Shown here piece by piece: positions 36,836 to 45,149 of a stretch of 64,000 nt of DNA. Source of the DNA: Bacteroidales bacterium UBA5287. Its GTDB lineage: Bacteria; Bacteroidota; Bacteroidia; Bacteroidales; Dysgonomonadaceae. The stretch is taken from assembly GCA_002411345.1 (NCBI GenBank), contig DHSL01000030.1, forward strand, positions 88,360-152,359, in the 5' to 3' direction. The notes under the pieces were generated by a model. The model had not been told where the DNA came from and did not search any database. It saw only the letters and a program-made list of their open reading frames with translations. Both the position numbers and the translations under genes were made by a program. How positions within the stretch are numbered: the stretch's first letter is position 1; every line of letters starts with the position of its first letter.

Positions 36836-37702
36836 TTGTTTAAAAAGCCCAAAGTAATAGCGGAAATAGGTTGTAACCATATGGGTCAGATTGAGATAGC
36901 CAAAGAGCTTATCAAGCTGGCCAAAGAATGTGGTGCTACTGTAGCCAAATTTCAAAAGAGGAATGTAAGGGAGTTGCTATCCAAAGAAGATTACTATTCC
37001 CCTCATCCTCAACCATGGAACTCATATGGTGAGAATTACGGAAAGCATCGTGAAGCTCTTGAATTTACTTTAGAGCAACATGCTGATTTGAAGAAGTATG
37101 CTGAAGAAACAGGTATAAAATACTCAACTTCGGTATGGGATGTTACTTCCGCGAAGGAAGTTATTTCGTTAAATCCCGAATTCATTAAAATTCCATCTGC
37201 CGAAAACAACAACATCAATCTATTAAGAGAACTTCGCGATAACTATTCAGGAGAAGTACATGTATCGATGGGGATGACCACCCGCGAAGAAGAGAACGAT
37301 GTTATTTCGTATTTCGAAGAAACCAATCAAGCAAAGGACAGGTTAGTAATCTATTCATGCACATCAGGTTACCCTGTTCCCTTTAAGGATATATGTCTAC
37401 TTGAGATTACAAGATTAATAGACACTTACGGCAATAGAGTTAAAGAAGTAGGATTTTCGGGACATCATTTGGGAATAGCCGTAGATATTGCAGCTTATGT
37501 ATTGGGTGCGACATGGATTGAACGTCATTTTACGAAAGATCGGACATGGAAAGGAACAGACCATGCCGCATCACTTGAGGTTCCCGGAATGCAAAAGTTG
37601 GTAAGAGATTTGGGGCATACGTATGAAGCATTGACTTACAAAACGACAGAGCTTTTAGAGATAGAAGAGGCACAACGCAACAAGTTAAAATTCAAGAAAT
37701 GA
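36836..37702 (+). CDS. neuB: NeuB-family nonulosonic acid synthase, barrel only
   Basis: A 288-aa PEP-dependent sialic/legionaminic-acid-synthase-type enzyme. The start is TTG at 36836, preceded by an A/G-rich site; the family N-terminus (KPKVIAEIGCNHMGQIEIAKEL) follows at once and no ATG fits better. Barrel motifs include VAKFQKR, IKIPSAENNNINLLREL and VGFSGHHLGIAVDIAA. NeuB proteins are usually about 340-350 aa with a C-terminal SAF/antifreeze domain; this one ends after the barrel. Its stop overlaps the cytidylyltransferase ATG. The exact sugar (KDN, Neu5Ac, legionaminic acid) is not known. Confidence 0.85.
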   Translation: MFKKPKVIAEIGCNHMGQIEIAKELIKLAKECGATVAKFQKRNVRELLSKEDYYSPHPQPWNSYGENYGKHREALEFTLEQHADLKKYAEETGIKYSTSVWDVTSAKEVISLNPEFIKIPSAENNNINLLRELRDNYSGEVHVSMGMTTREEENDVISYFEETNQAKDRLVIYSCTSGYPVPFKDICLLEITRLIDTYGNRVKEVGFSGHHLGIAVDIAAYVLGATWIERHFTKDRTWKGTDHAASLEVPGMQKLVRDLGHTYEALTYKTTELLEIEEAQRNKLKFKK

Positions 37703-38430
37703 GCAACATACTAGCTGTAATTCCAGCCAGAGGTGGAAGTAAAGGTTTGCCAAACAAAAACATATTACCTTTGGCAGGACATCCGCTGATTGCCTATTCC
37801 ATTGAAGCTGCACTACAAAGTAAAACCATTACCCGCACAATAGTTTCAACCGATTCGGAGAAGATAGCTGAAGTAGCCCGTAGATACGGAGCAGAAGTAC
37901 CATTTATCCGTCCCGCAGAATTTGCACAAGACATGAGTACCGATTTTGAAGTATTTGCTCATGTAATCCAGTGGTTGAAGGACAACGAAAACTATGTACC
38001 TGAGATAATAGTACAACTGCGTCCCACCTCACCGGTGCGGAGTGTTTCAATAATAGATGAGTGTATTTTAAAGTTACAACAATCAGATGCAGACAGTCTT
38101 AGAATAGTAACACCCAGTCCGATAACCCCATATAAAATGTGGAGAGTTTCTGATGACGGCAATTCGATGCAACCACTTTTACCATCAGAAGGAATAGAAG
38201 AACCATACAATCAACCCAGACAGAGACTCCCCAAAACCTATTGGCAAATTGGTTTTCTGGATGTAATTAAGACGAGCACCATTTTAAATGGCTCTATGAG
38301 CGGGAGTAAGATGATTCCTTATGTAGTTCCTAATGAATATGCAGTAGATATTGACGATTTAGATAGTTTTGTAAAAGCTGCAAAAGTTATAGAAAGTTCA
38401 GATGAATATGTCCACTTTTCGAGTAAATAA
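37699..38430 (+). CDS. neuA: CMP-nonulosonic acid (acylneuraminate) cytidylyltransferase
   Basis: A 243-aa NeuA-type enzyme that activates a nonulosonic acid with CTP. The nucleotide-binding start IPARGGSKGLPNKNI is diagnostic, with LRPTSPVRS and the late AVDIDDLDSF typical of the family. Single-domain length matches PtmB/NeuA forms without the esterase extension. It overlaps neuB by 4 bp and the oxidoreductase gene by 29 bp, so strict cotranslation is likely. Confidence 0.92.
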   Translation: MSNILAVIPARGGSKGLPNKNILPLAGHPLIAYSIEAALQSKTITRTIVSTDSEKIAEVARRYGAEVPFIRPAEFAQDMSTDFEVFAHVIQWLKDNENYVPEIIVQLRPTSPVRSVSIIDECILKLQQSDADSLRIVTPSPITPYKMWRVSDDGNSMQPLLPSEGIEEPYNQPRQRLPKTYWQIGFLDVIKTSTILNGSMSGSKMIPYVVPNEYAVDIDDLDSFVKAAKVIESSDEYVHFSSK

Positions 38431-39388
38431 AGAAACACCGATACTAATCATCGGTGCCGGTTCAATTGGTGAGCGCCATATTCGGAACCTTTGGCAACTT
38501 GGTCAACGCAACCTGATTGTTTTGCGACAAAGGAAACTGCCACTTCGGAATATAGGTGATGCACAGATTAAAGTAGTGACCACATGGGAAGAAGTCGACA
38601 AATACTCACCTAAAGTTGCATTTGTATGCACAATCACAAAGTTACATTTAAAAGAAGTAGTTAATTGTGTGAATCGTGATATTCACACCTTTGTAGAGAA
38701 ACCACTTTCGCATACAACTGAAGGTCTTTCAGCATTAGAGCGATCATTATCCGAACACCCAGTTTATTTAAATGTCGGTTACATGATGCGTTTTCATCCA
38801 TATATTCAACGAATTAGAGAATACATATCCGATAAAACATTTGGAAATGTAATCACTATTCAAAGTAAGTGGGCAGAATATTTACCAGACTGGCATCCTT
38901 GGGAAGACTATAGAACCGGTTATGCAGCCCTTAAAGAACTTGGCGGAGGTGTTGGACTCACGTTATCGCACGATATAGATCAAATATTTTATCTGATGGA
39001 TTCGATGCCTAATCAATATTTTGTGATGCCCAACTATAAAAGCACATTAGAAGTAAATGTAGAAGCCGGGATGGACATTTTGATGAAGTTCGCTGATGGG
39101 ACAACAGCCAACTTACATCTGAACTATTTTGAGCGAGTTAAAGAACGCTTTTTGAAAGTCGTTTTTGACGAAGCAACAGTAGAGTTCCAGTTCTTTGATT
39201 CAACATTAACCATCCGCAAATCCGGTTCAGAAGATGTTATTGAGCAACTTGACCATTTTGACAGGAACGATTTGTTTATAGATGAAGCCAGATACTTTTT
39301 GGAACATCTCTCCAATTATAAAATGGAAGAAGTCAGTAATCAAATAGAAACTTCAAGAAAAATAATAGAAATTTGCAACAATGAATAA
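38402..39388 (+). CDS. Gfo/Idh/MocA-family oxidoreductase in the nonulosonate cassette
   Basis: A 328-aa NAD(P)-dependent sugar dehydrogenase-like protein with Rossmann motif ILIIGAGSIGERHIRNL, the EKPLSHT motif of the family, and a C-terminal alpha/beta domain (GGGVGLTLSHDIDQIFYL). ATGs at 38402 and 38408 are both possible starts. It lies inside neuA at its 5' end and overlaps the SDR gene by 8 bp at its 3' end. A role in making or modifying the sugar precursor is inferred from context only. Confidence 0.85.
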   Translation: MNMSTFRVNKETPILIIGAGSIGERHIRNLWQLGQRNLIVLRQRKLPLRNIGDAQIKVVTTWEEVDKYSPKVAFVCTITKLHLKEVVNCVNRDIHTFVEKPLSHTTEGLSALERSLSEHPVYLNVGYMMRFHPYIQRIREYISDKTFGNVITIQSKWAEYLPDWHPWEDYRTGYAALKELGGGVGLTLSHDIDQIFYLMDSMPNQYFVMPNYKSTLEVNVEAGMDILMKFADGTTANLHLNYFERVKERFLKVVFDEATVEFQFFDSTLTIRKSGSEDVIEQLDHFDRNDLFIDEARYFLEHLSNYKMEEVSNQIETSRKIIEICNNE

Positions 39389-40205
39389 CGAAATAACAGT
39401 AAAAGATAAAGTGATATTCCTCACAGGCGCTTTAGGATTGATTGGTACAGAAATATCAACACATTTCTTGAAGCAAGGCGCATTTGTAGCCCTTACCGAT
39501 GTAGATTTGAGCAAAGCCGATGCGCGCAAGAAAGAATTGGCCACGTTAGGAATTGCCGAAGATCAATATCTGCTATTGAAGCTCGATATCACAAACGAAG
39601 AAAATTGCGAGCAAACAGTTGCCGAGACCATAAATAAATTTGGAAGAATCGATGTATTAATCAACAATGCAGCCATTGACGCCAAATTCGATAAAGAAGG
39701 CACATCAAAAGTGAATATGAGTCGTTTTGAGCATTATCCACTCAATGCATTGCGTCAATCAGTAGAAGTAAATTTAATTGGCACCGTTATAATATCACAA
39801 GTTGTTTGTCGCCAGATGCTTAAGCAAAGGTCCGGTAACATAATCAATGTAGCATCAACCTATTCAGTAGTAGCTCCCAATCAAAGTCTTTACGATTACG
39901 GAAACGGGACTAAAAACTATAAGCCCATCGATTATATAGCATCGAAGAGCTTTATTCCCAACTTTACCCGCTATTTGGCAACCTTTTATGCCCGTGACGG
40001 TATTCGTTGCAACGCCATTGTTCCACACGGAATTTACAATAATCATCCAGAATCATTTCTTCAGAACTGGGAAAAGCTATCGCCGATTGGCAGGATGTGT
40101 GACCGTAGTGAATTAGATGGTCCCTTTACTTTTTTAGCAAGTGATGCCAGCAGTTATATGACCGGATCAGTTATGATGTACGATGGAGGTTGGACAGCCT
40201 GGTAA
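39381..40205 (+). CDS. SDR oxidoreductase, PtmA-like
   Basis: A 274-aa short-chain dehydrogenase with TGALGLIG at the cofactor site, INNAAID, and the catalytic set Ser (NVASTYS) and Tyr/Lys (YIASK). Its C-terminal SDASSYMTGSVMMYDGGWTAW and extra insert before the Tyr resemble PtmA, an SDR from Campylobacter flagellin-glycosylation loci that also contain NeuA/NeuB homologues. It is the fourth of five packed genes. The substrate is unknown. Confidence 0.85.
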   Translation: MNNEITVKDKVIFLTGALGLIGTEISTHFLKQGAFVALTDVDLSKADARKKELATLGIAEDQYLLLKLDITNEENCEQTVAETINKFGRIDVLINNAAIDAKFDKEGTSKVNMSRFEHYPLNALRQSVEVNLIGTVIISQVVCRQMLKQRSGNIINVASTYSVVAPNQSLYDYGNGTKNYKPIDYIASKSFIPNFTRYLATFYARDGIRCNAIVPHGIYNNHPESFLQNWEKLSPIGRMCDRSELDGPFTFLASDASSYMTGSVMMYDGGWTAW

Positions 40206-40248
40206 ATTTAAAAGCATGTAGGTTAAATAACCTCATAAATATAAAGCG

Positions 40249-40737
40249 ATGATTAGACTATTTTTGACAGATGTAGATGGTGTCCTCACTGATGGCGGGA
40301 TGTATTATTCCGAAAATGGTGATGAGATGAAGAAGTTCAACACCCGCGACGGTATGGGTATTCGATTATTACGTGAAGCCGGCATAAAAACCGGCATCAT
40401 CACATCAGAAAACACCCAAATTGTTGAACGTCGCGCAGAAAAGTTGAAAGTCGACTATGTCTATCAAGGGAAACGAGATGGCGGTAAACTTCAATCGGCC
40501 AAGGAGATATGTGAAAAAGAAGGAATATCTCTGAAAGAAGTCGCCTATATAGGCGATGACGTTAATTGTTTAGAGTTACTAGAAAATGTTGGTTTAGCCG
40601 CATGTCCTTCCGATGCGATGACTAAAATCAAGGCCATTCCCGGAATTTATATATTGTCTAAGAAGGGCGGCGAAGGAGCGATGCGAGAATTTGCCGATCT
40701 TATTCTGAGCGACCTTGAAACACTTGATTCAGAATAA
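40249..40737 (+). CDS. C0-type HAD phosphatase, nonulosonate-9-phosphate phosphatase-like
   Basis: A 162-aa capless HAD enzyme with nucleophile Asp8 and Asp10 in LTDVDGVLTDGG and YIGDDVNCLELL. The family includes KdsC and KDN/Neu5Ac-9-phosphate phosphatases. Here TSENTQIVERRAEKLKV carries Glu54 and Lys65; from memory of the Bacteroides thetaiotaomicron KDN-9-phosphate phosphatase, these match its specificity residues, whereas KdsC has a GR-type motif. Context with neuA/neuB supports a nonulosonate-9-phosphatase. Its 3' end overlaps the convergent waaA by 38 bp. Confidence 0.8.
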   Translation: MIRLFLTDVDGVLTDGGMYYSENGDEMKKFNTRDGMGIRLLREAGIKTGIITSENTQIVERRAEKLKVDYVYQGKRDGGKLQSAKEICEKEGISLKEVAYIGDDVNCLELLENVGLAACPSDAMTKIKAIPGIYILSKKGGEGAMREFADLILSDLETLDSE

Positions 40738-41938
40738 TTTCCGTAGCCCCACAATTCCTATTTGTATATTCAAGAGCCTTTTGTTTTACCTGAGCCAATG
40801 TTGATTCATTTTTAAGTGGAGTGAACCATGCATCCAGTTCATCGATATCCTTAACGGTGCAACAGACACCATTTGCAATCATTTCAATTCCCGGGCGATT
40901 CTTTTGATAATTTGGTCCAAACGCACAAGGCAATCCATAGATAGTTGCTTCGATCACGCTATGAATACCCTTATCAAATCCACCGCCGATAAAGCCCCAA
41001 TCGCCATATCTATAAAGCTTTGAGAGTATACCTACCGCATCAATTATCAACAATTGCGTTGATGAGAAATCTGTATCAATGTTACATTCCGAGTAAAGTT
41101 TTCCCCCACCCTTTGTATTAGCAATCATTTTTTCCATAGGAGTCCTATCCATTTCGTGAGGAACCACAATAAATTGAGTATCCGGGTGTCGATTTATCAA
41201 TTCCTGAATTAGATCCTCATCGGGAGCCCCAACTGTACTTCCAGCGATAAACACAAGTCGGTTGTTTTTGAATTTTTCTATTATGCTATCACTCCATTCA
41301 GTGCCAGCGATAGTCTTTACTCTATCGAAACGAGGATCACCAGCCACAATTGCATTATTGAAACCAATAGTATTAAGTAGTTCCACCGAACGTTGATCCT
41401 GGACAAACATCGTTTCAAAAGCAGTCAATGCATTACGGAAAACACCCCCATAACTTTTAAAAAACCTTGTATCAGGTATAAAGCGAGCAGAAATCACAAA
41501 TGTACGAACCTGCTTTTTCTTGAGTTCCGCCATCAAATTAGGCCAGAATTCATATTTAATAAATATTGCTATTTCAGGATGCGCCGCATTTAGAAAGTCA
41601 CGAACATCTTTTTTTGTGTCGATAGGCAGATAAAAAACCCAATCAGCATATCGATAATTCTTGTGCGCCTCATAACCAGAAGGAGAGAAAAAAGTAACCA
41701 GTATTTTATATTTCGGATATTGTGAACGGATAGCTTCTATTAGCGGTCGCCCCTCCTCAAATTCGCCATACGAAGCAGCGTGAAACCATATTACACAGTC
41801 GTCAGATTTAATATTCTGTGCCACTCTTTCGGCAAGATTTTTACGTCCTTCCACCCACAGTTTCAGTTTTTTATTCCACAAGCTGCCAATCCCGGCACCC
41901 CAAACGCCCAAACGAGCTGCAACATCCATCCACAACAT
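40700..41938 (-). CDS. waaA: Kdo transferase WaaA (KdtA)
   Basis: A 412-aa GT30 glycosyltransferase that adds Kdo to lipid A precursors at the inner membrane. Seen are KLWVEGRKNLAERV, WFHAASYGEFEEGRPLI with the catalytic-type Glu, VTFFSPSGYE, FVISARFIPDTRFFK, and the donor-binding region GGFDKGIHSVIEATIYGLP. The N-terminal membrane anchor looks a little shorter than usual. It is transcribed against the nonulosonate cassette and shares its last 38 bp with the HAD gene. Confidence 0.94.
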   Translation of the reverse strand: MLWMDVAARLGVWGAGIGSLWNKKLKLWVEGRKNLAERVAQNIKSDDCVIWFHAASYGEFEEGRPLIEAIRSQYPKYKILVTFFSPSGYEAHKNYRYADWVFYLPIDTKKDVRDFLNAAHPEIAIFIKYEFWPNLMAELKKKQVRTFVISARFIPDTRFFKSYGGVFRNALTAFETMFVQDQRSVELLNTIGFNNAIVAGDPRFDRVKTIAGTEWSDSIIEKFKNNRLVFIAGSTVGAPDEDLIQELINRHPDTQFIVVPHEMDRTPMEKMIANTKGGGKLYSECNIDTDFSSTQLLIIDAVGILSKLYRYGDWGFIGGGFDKGIHSVIEATIYGLPCAFGPNYQKNRPGIEMIANGVCCTVKDIDELDAWFTPLKNESTLAQVKQKALEYTNRNCGATEIILNQVFQGRSE

Positions 41939-41957
41939 AATATCTTAATTTAGGGCG

Positions 41958-41965
41958 CAAAGGTA
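41958..41965 (-). promoter_or_regulatory. Candidate -7 box of waaA
   Basis: Read on the minus strand this is TACCTTTG, a perfect TAnnTTTG box 20 nt upstream of the waaA ATG. No -33 TTTG is found at the usual distance. The rest of 41939-42358 holds no supported gene; it contains only a short direct repeat (a GTGAGAGGAGC-like unit, twice, around 42180-42203). Confidence 0.4.
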
Positions 41966-42358
41966 TAAAAATTACTGCAAATTTCCCATTTACCCCCTGC
42001 CGTAATGTCTAATACCACCAAAGAAGGCAATAAGAACTTACCATTAATTTTGTCAATGTTACTAATTGAAGCAGTTTCAGATATATTATTTATTGTCATT
42101 CACTTATAATGTATATTCAAGCCATATAATATTTTTAAGTTATATTCACGTTATGAAAATTAGAAGAGCATGAGACCATGGTGAGAGGAGCGTGAGAGGA
42201 GCATCAAAGCTGGGAGAAACCCATCTTTAAACAATATTAACAAAATACAGTTAAATAAAGCTAATAAAGAAAGATGAATTTAAATCTTTCCCGCAAGTAA
42301 AGTTTTTGACATAGATTCAATGAACGATAGATATTGCTCCTGATGAAAAGAATCGGTC

Positions 42359-44164
42359 CTACTGAGGCAGAACCAGTTTAGACATCAGGGTCAATTTAAG
42401 AGCCTCTAATTCTTGTTCCATTTTCATTTTAAAATCATCAGTTTCCCCAGTCATTTTTGGCAATAAGTTCTTATAATACTCAATACCATGAAGAAGATTA
42501 GCCTTAAAGGAAATAAAATATTTAGTCTGTTTTTCATTCAAAGACATCAAATTCTTATCTATTTCCTGTTTCAGGAAGTCAACATACATTTTTAGTTCAT
42601 TTATGAACATGTGCGGTCTATACAAAGAATTCAAAACATTTGCTCGTCCGTATATATGATCGACCATTTCTTGTAAAGAGCAAATTTTTGAAAAATAAGC
42701 CAGGTTGGGACCAGGGCAAATAGTCACCGCATTTAGGTGATGAGGATCCGGGATATTGTTTATCAGTAGTGCAGAAGAAGAAAGTCCCTCACACAAGCAA
42801 TCTTTTTCCGTAATTTCTTCAAATCTTATTGCGATTTCCTTTTTATTCAAATTGCGATCACTGAGTAATTCTTTTAATTTTTTATGTTGATATACTCTTG
42901 ACGCCGTACAAATTGGTATATGTGTAAATTCAGTATTAAAGGCAAGATATTTCTTATGACACGGGCTACCCGGTCTATTTTTTTCGATTCGTTCTTTCCT
43001 CTGTACTTCAGAAGAGCTATTCCTAAAATTATTAAAAGGCACCCCAAGAGGTGAAGCGTGGCTCAAATAATAATCATCCTGTTTAGCATTTACCAGCAGT
43101 TGCAATGTTTTATCATCGACGTTAATAGCTTCAGGCACCATTAAAAAAGGGCTTCCCCATCCTGTTCCATCCAAATTATAATAATCCATTAGGAACCTAT
43201 CTTCATTTGAAGTACCTATTCCCCCCTGAACTGTGATACGGACTTCAGTATTTTCCGGAATCAGTTGGCTATTTTTCTGTTTGAGTGCCAAGTTGCATAT
43301 CTCAATTAACTCATGAGTCAATTCTTTTCTTTTATTTTTAAATTCCTCTAGTATTGGTCCCAACAGATACCCTTCAGAAGGAAAAGCATGACCTCCGCAA
43401 TTTAGTCCCGATTCGATACGAAATTCCGATACCCACAAACCCTTTTTCGCTAAATATTTCCCCTGAATAATAGCTGAACGATAGTCGCTAACTTTCAGTA
43501 TTATTTTTTTTCTAATCATACCATATTTATCAGGGAAAAAATCGGGAAAATTATCAATATAAGCATATAAGCGAGGATTCATTCCTGCAGAAAAAACGAC
43601 AGAAGATTGAAGAGAGCTATTTGCAAAACCTCGAAGAGCAGCCAAAGCATCAGAATATTCAAGTGGCAATATTTTTCCATCTTTTGCATAATTCAATCTG
43701 TCCACTTTGGTCATAATATTCACATCGATTGCTCCAAGAACTATTTTCTGACGAAGCTGGTTTTGCATAATCTCTTTCTCCACCCCATCCAATTTAGTCA
43801 TTCGATGATAGAGTTTTTTTACCGGAGAAGAGTCAGGCAAAAGCTTAAAATATATCACAATATCAGATCCATCTTCGAATTTCTCTATTTTCATTTGTTC
43901 TATCTGCCTATCAACTATTCGCAGCATTAAATCGAGATAAGCAGTAATTCGTTTTGCCCTATGGTCGACATCATCTATTGTGATAGGGATGTATTTTTCA
44001 TTCAACTTATAGCAATAATATTTACGCATCTGCTCCACTAAAACATCCTGTATAATAGACACTACGGATGAAATTCCAAATCGTGCGACCTTTATAGGAG
44101 TGTCAATAGTAAATGCAATTCCCATTACTGGAATGTGAAAAGTATGTTCTGATAAGTATTTCAT
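42359..44164 (-). CDS. Uncharacterised 601-aa protein with TIM-barrel/FMN-enzyme features
   Basis: I do not recognise a named function. The N-terminus (FHIPVMGIAFTIDTPIKVA, then RFGISSVVSIIQDVLVEQMR) resembles the opening strands of FMN-dependent TIM barrels such as nitronate monooxygenases. Later GLNCGGHAF (253-261), TVQGGIGTSNED (311-322) and GTGWGSPFLMVPEA (333-346) look like a phosphate-binding loop and a C-terminal barrel strand. After about residue 390 comes a Cys-rich part (C402, C419, C456, C458, C483, C495; CLC at 456-458) that could bind metal or an Fe-S cluster, then a helical tail. No signal peptide or membrane helix is evident. It is a single gene between waaA and a divergent efflux operon. 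Enzymatic activity is inference. Confidence 0.6.
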   Translation of the reverse strand: MKYLSEHTFHIPVMGIAFTIDTPIKVARFGISSVVSIIQDVLVEQMRKYYCYKLNEKYIPITIDDVDHRAKRITAYLDLMLRIVDRQIEQMKIEKFEDGSDIVIYFKLLPDSSPVKKLYHRMTKLDGVEKEIMQNQLRQKIVLGAIDVNIMTKVDRLNYAKDGKILPLEYSDALAALRGFANSSLQSSVVFSAGMNPRLYAYIDNFPDFFPDKYGMIRKKIILKVSDYRSAIIQGKYLAKKGLWVSEFRIESGLNCGGHAFPSEGYLLGPILEEFKNKRKELTHELIEICNLALKQKNSQLIPENTEVRITVQGGIGTSNEDRFLMDYYNLDGTGWGSPFLMVPEAINVDDKTLQLLVNAKQDDYYLSHASPLGVPFNNFRNSSSEVQRKERIEKNRPGSPCHKKYLAFNTEFTHIPICTASRVYQHKKLKELLSDRNLNKKEIAIRFEEITEKDCLCEGLSSSALLINNIPDPHHLNAVTICPGPNLAYFSKICSLQEMVDHIYGRANVLNSLYRPHMFINELKMYVDFLKQEIDKNLMSLNEKQTKYFISFKANLLHGIEYYKNLLPKMTGETDDFKMKMEQELEALKLTLMSKLVLPQ

Positions 44165-44467
44165 AAATGGAATTTCTTGTTATATTATCGCACACTAAAT
44201 AAATAGAATTCTCTTTTAAAAGAAAAACCAATAAAACCTGATTAGAGGTGTACGTTATCAAACCGAAGTATATGACTACAATAGTAATAAATAACTTTGA
44301 ATAATCAATAGTTTAAGATGTTAAATCATATTATCGTACTTTAATTTCGCAGAATTACTATGCAAGCTGATATTGATTATTTTTAAATGAAAGTTATGAA
44401 AGATAAAATGAAAAGTAGTTTAAGACATTATTTAATTAATTCATGTTAAATGTTTGCCTGATTTACT

Positions 44468-44517
44468 AAACAACTGTTTTAATCATTTGTTTAAATCAAC
44501 TGTTTGATATATTTTTG
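44468..44517 (+). promoter_or_regulatory. Promoter and candidate operator of the tetR efflux operon
   Basis: TTTG (44486-44489), a 20-nt spacer and TATTTTTG (44510-44517) form a Bacteroidetes promoter. Two dyads flank or overlap it: AAACA-AC-TGTTT (44468-44479) and ATCAA-CTGT-TTGAT (44495-44508). Both contain CAACTGTTT, 27 bp apart. This is the expected place for autoregulation by the TetR protein encoded 29 nt downstream. The rest of 44165-44467 shows no supported gene. Confidence 0.55.
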
Positions 44518-44545
44518 TTCTTTATAAAAATATAAACGAACAATA

Positions 44546-45124
44546 ATGGAAGTATTAACAACTGAACAGAAAATTATAAATGCAGCAAATAAGATATTTT
44601 CTCTGAAAGGATTTGCCGCGACCAAGACCAGAGAAATTGCAGAAGAAGCCGGAATCAATCTAGCCTTACTAAATTATTACTTTGGAAGTAAAGAGAATTT
44701 ATTTAAGATAGTTGTCAAAGAGAAATTCAAAATGCTTATTGAAGTAATGGCTCCAATTTTATCAGATACAACTATTCCATTAAGAGATAAAGTAGAATCT
44801 ATTACAAACAACTATACACAGTTGCTGCTTGAAAATGAAGAACTACCCATTTTTGTTTTAAATGAGTGGTCGGTGAACAAAGAAATGTTTGCAGAAATAA
44901 CTTTAAATGCACGAAAGATTGCTCAACCGGTTATTGAAAATCAGTTAAAAGAATCGGGTCTTGAACTTTCGGTAGCCGATTTTATAACTAATATTTTGGG
45001 ATTAATAATGTTCCCATTTGTAGCAAAGCAACTCATAATCTCCTCAGGATTAATAAAAGAGGAAGAGTTTATAACTTTTGTAACTGAAAGAAAAGACAAG
45101 ATAATTGCATGGATATTGAAATAA
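44546..45124 (+). CDS. TetR-family transcriptional regulator
   Basis: A 192-aa TetR/AcrR repressor. The N-terminal HTH is clear: IINAANKIFSLKGFAATKTR, then EIAEEAGINLALLNYYFGSKENLF. The C-terminal ligand domain is helical and not assignable. It is the first gene of the exporter operon, as CecR precedes ybhGFSR in Escherichia coli, and probably represses its own operon through the dyads at 44468-44508. Confidence 0.92.
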   Translation: MEVLTTEQKIINAANKIFSLKGFAATKTREIAEEAGINLALLNYYFGSKENLFKIVVKEKFKMLIEVMAPILSDTTIPLRDKVESITNNYTQLLLENEELPIFVLNEWSVNKEMFAEITLNARKIAQPVIENQLKESGLELSVADFITNILGLIMFPFVAKQLIISSGLIKEEEFITFVTERKDKIIAWILK

Positions 45125-45149
45125 CAACAACAAACAAAGATAAAAAATT

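Noticed and set aside
40249..40737. Annotation as KdsC (Kdo-8-phosphate phosphatase), prompted by neighbouring waaA
   Set aside because: waaA is on the opposite strand. The cassette context and the Glu54/Lys65 pattern favour a nonulosonate-9-phosphatase.
42166..42210. Short direct repeat of a GTGAGAGGAGC-like unit, considered as a possible array or operator
   Set aside because: Only two units, no palindromic repeat-spacer structure and no linked gene; not a CRISPR array.
44390..44455. 20-codon frame MKVMKDKMKSSLRHYLINSC upstream of tetR, possible leader peptide
   Set aside because: No ribosome-site logic, no attenuator behind it, and it lies upstream of the predicted promoter.
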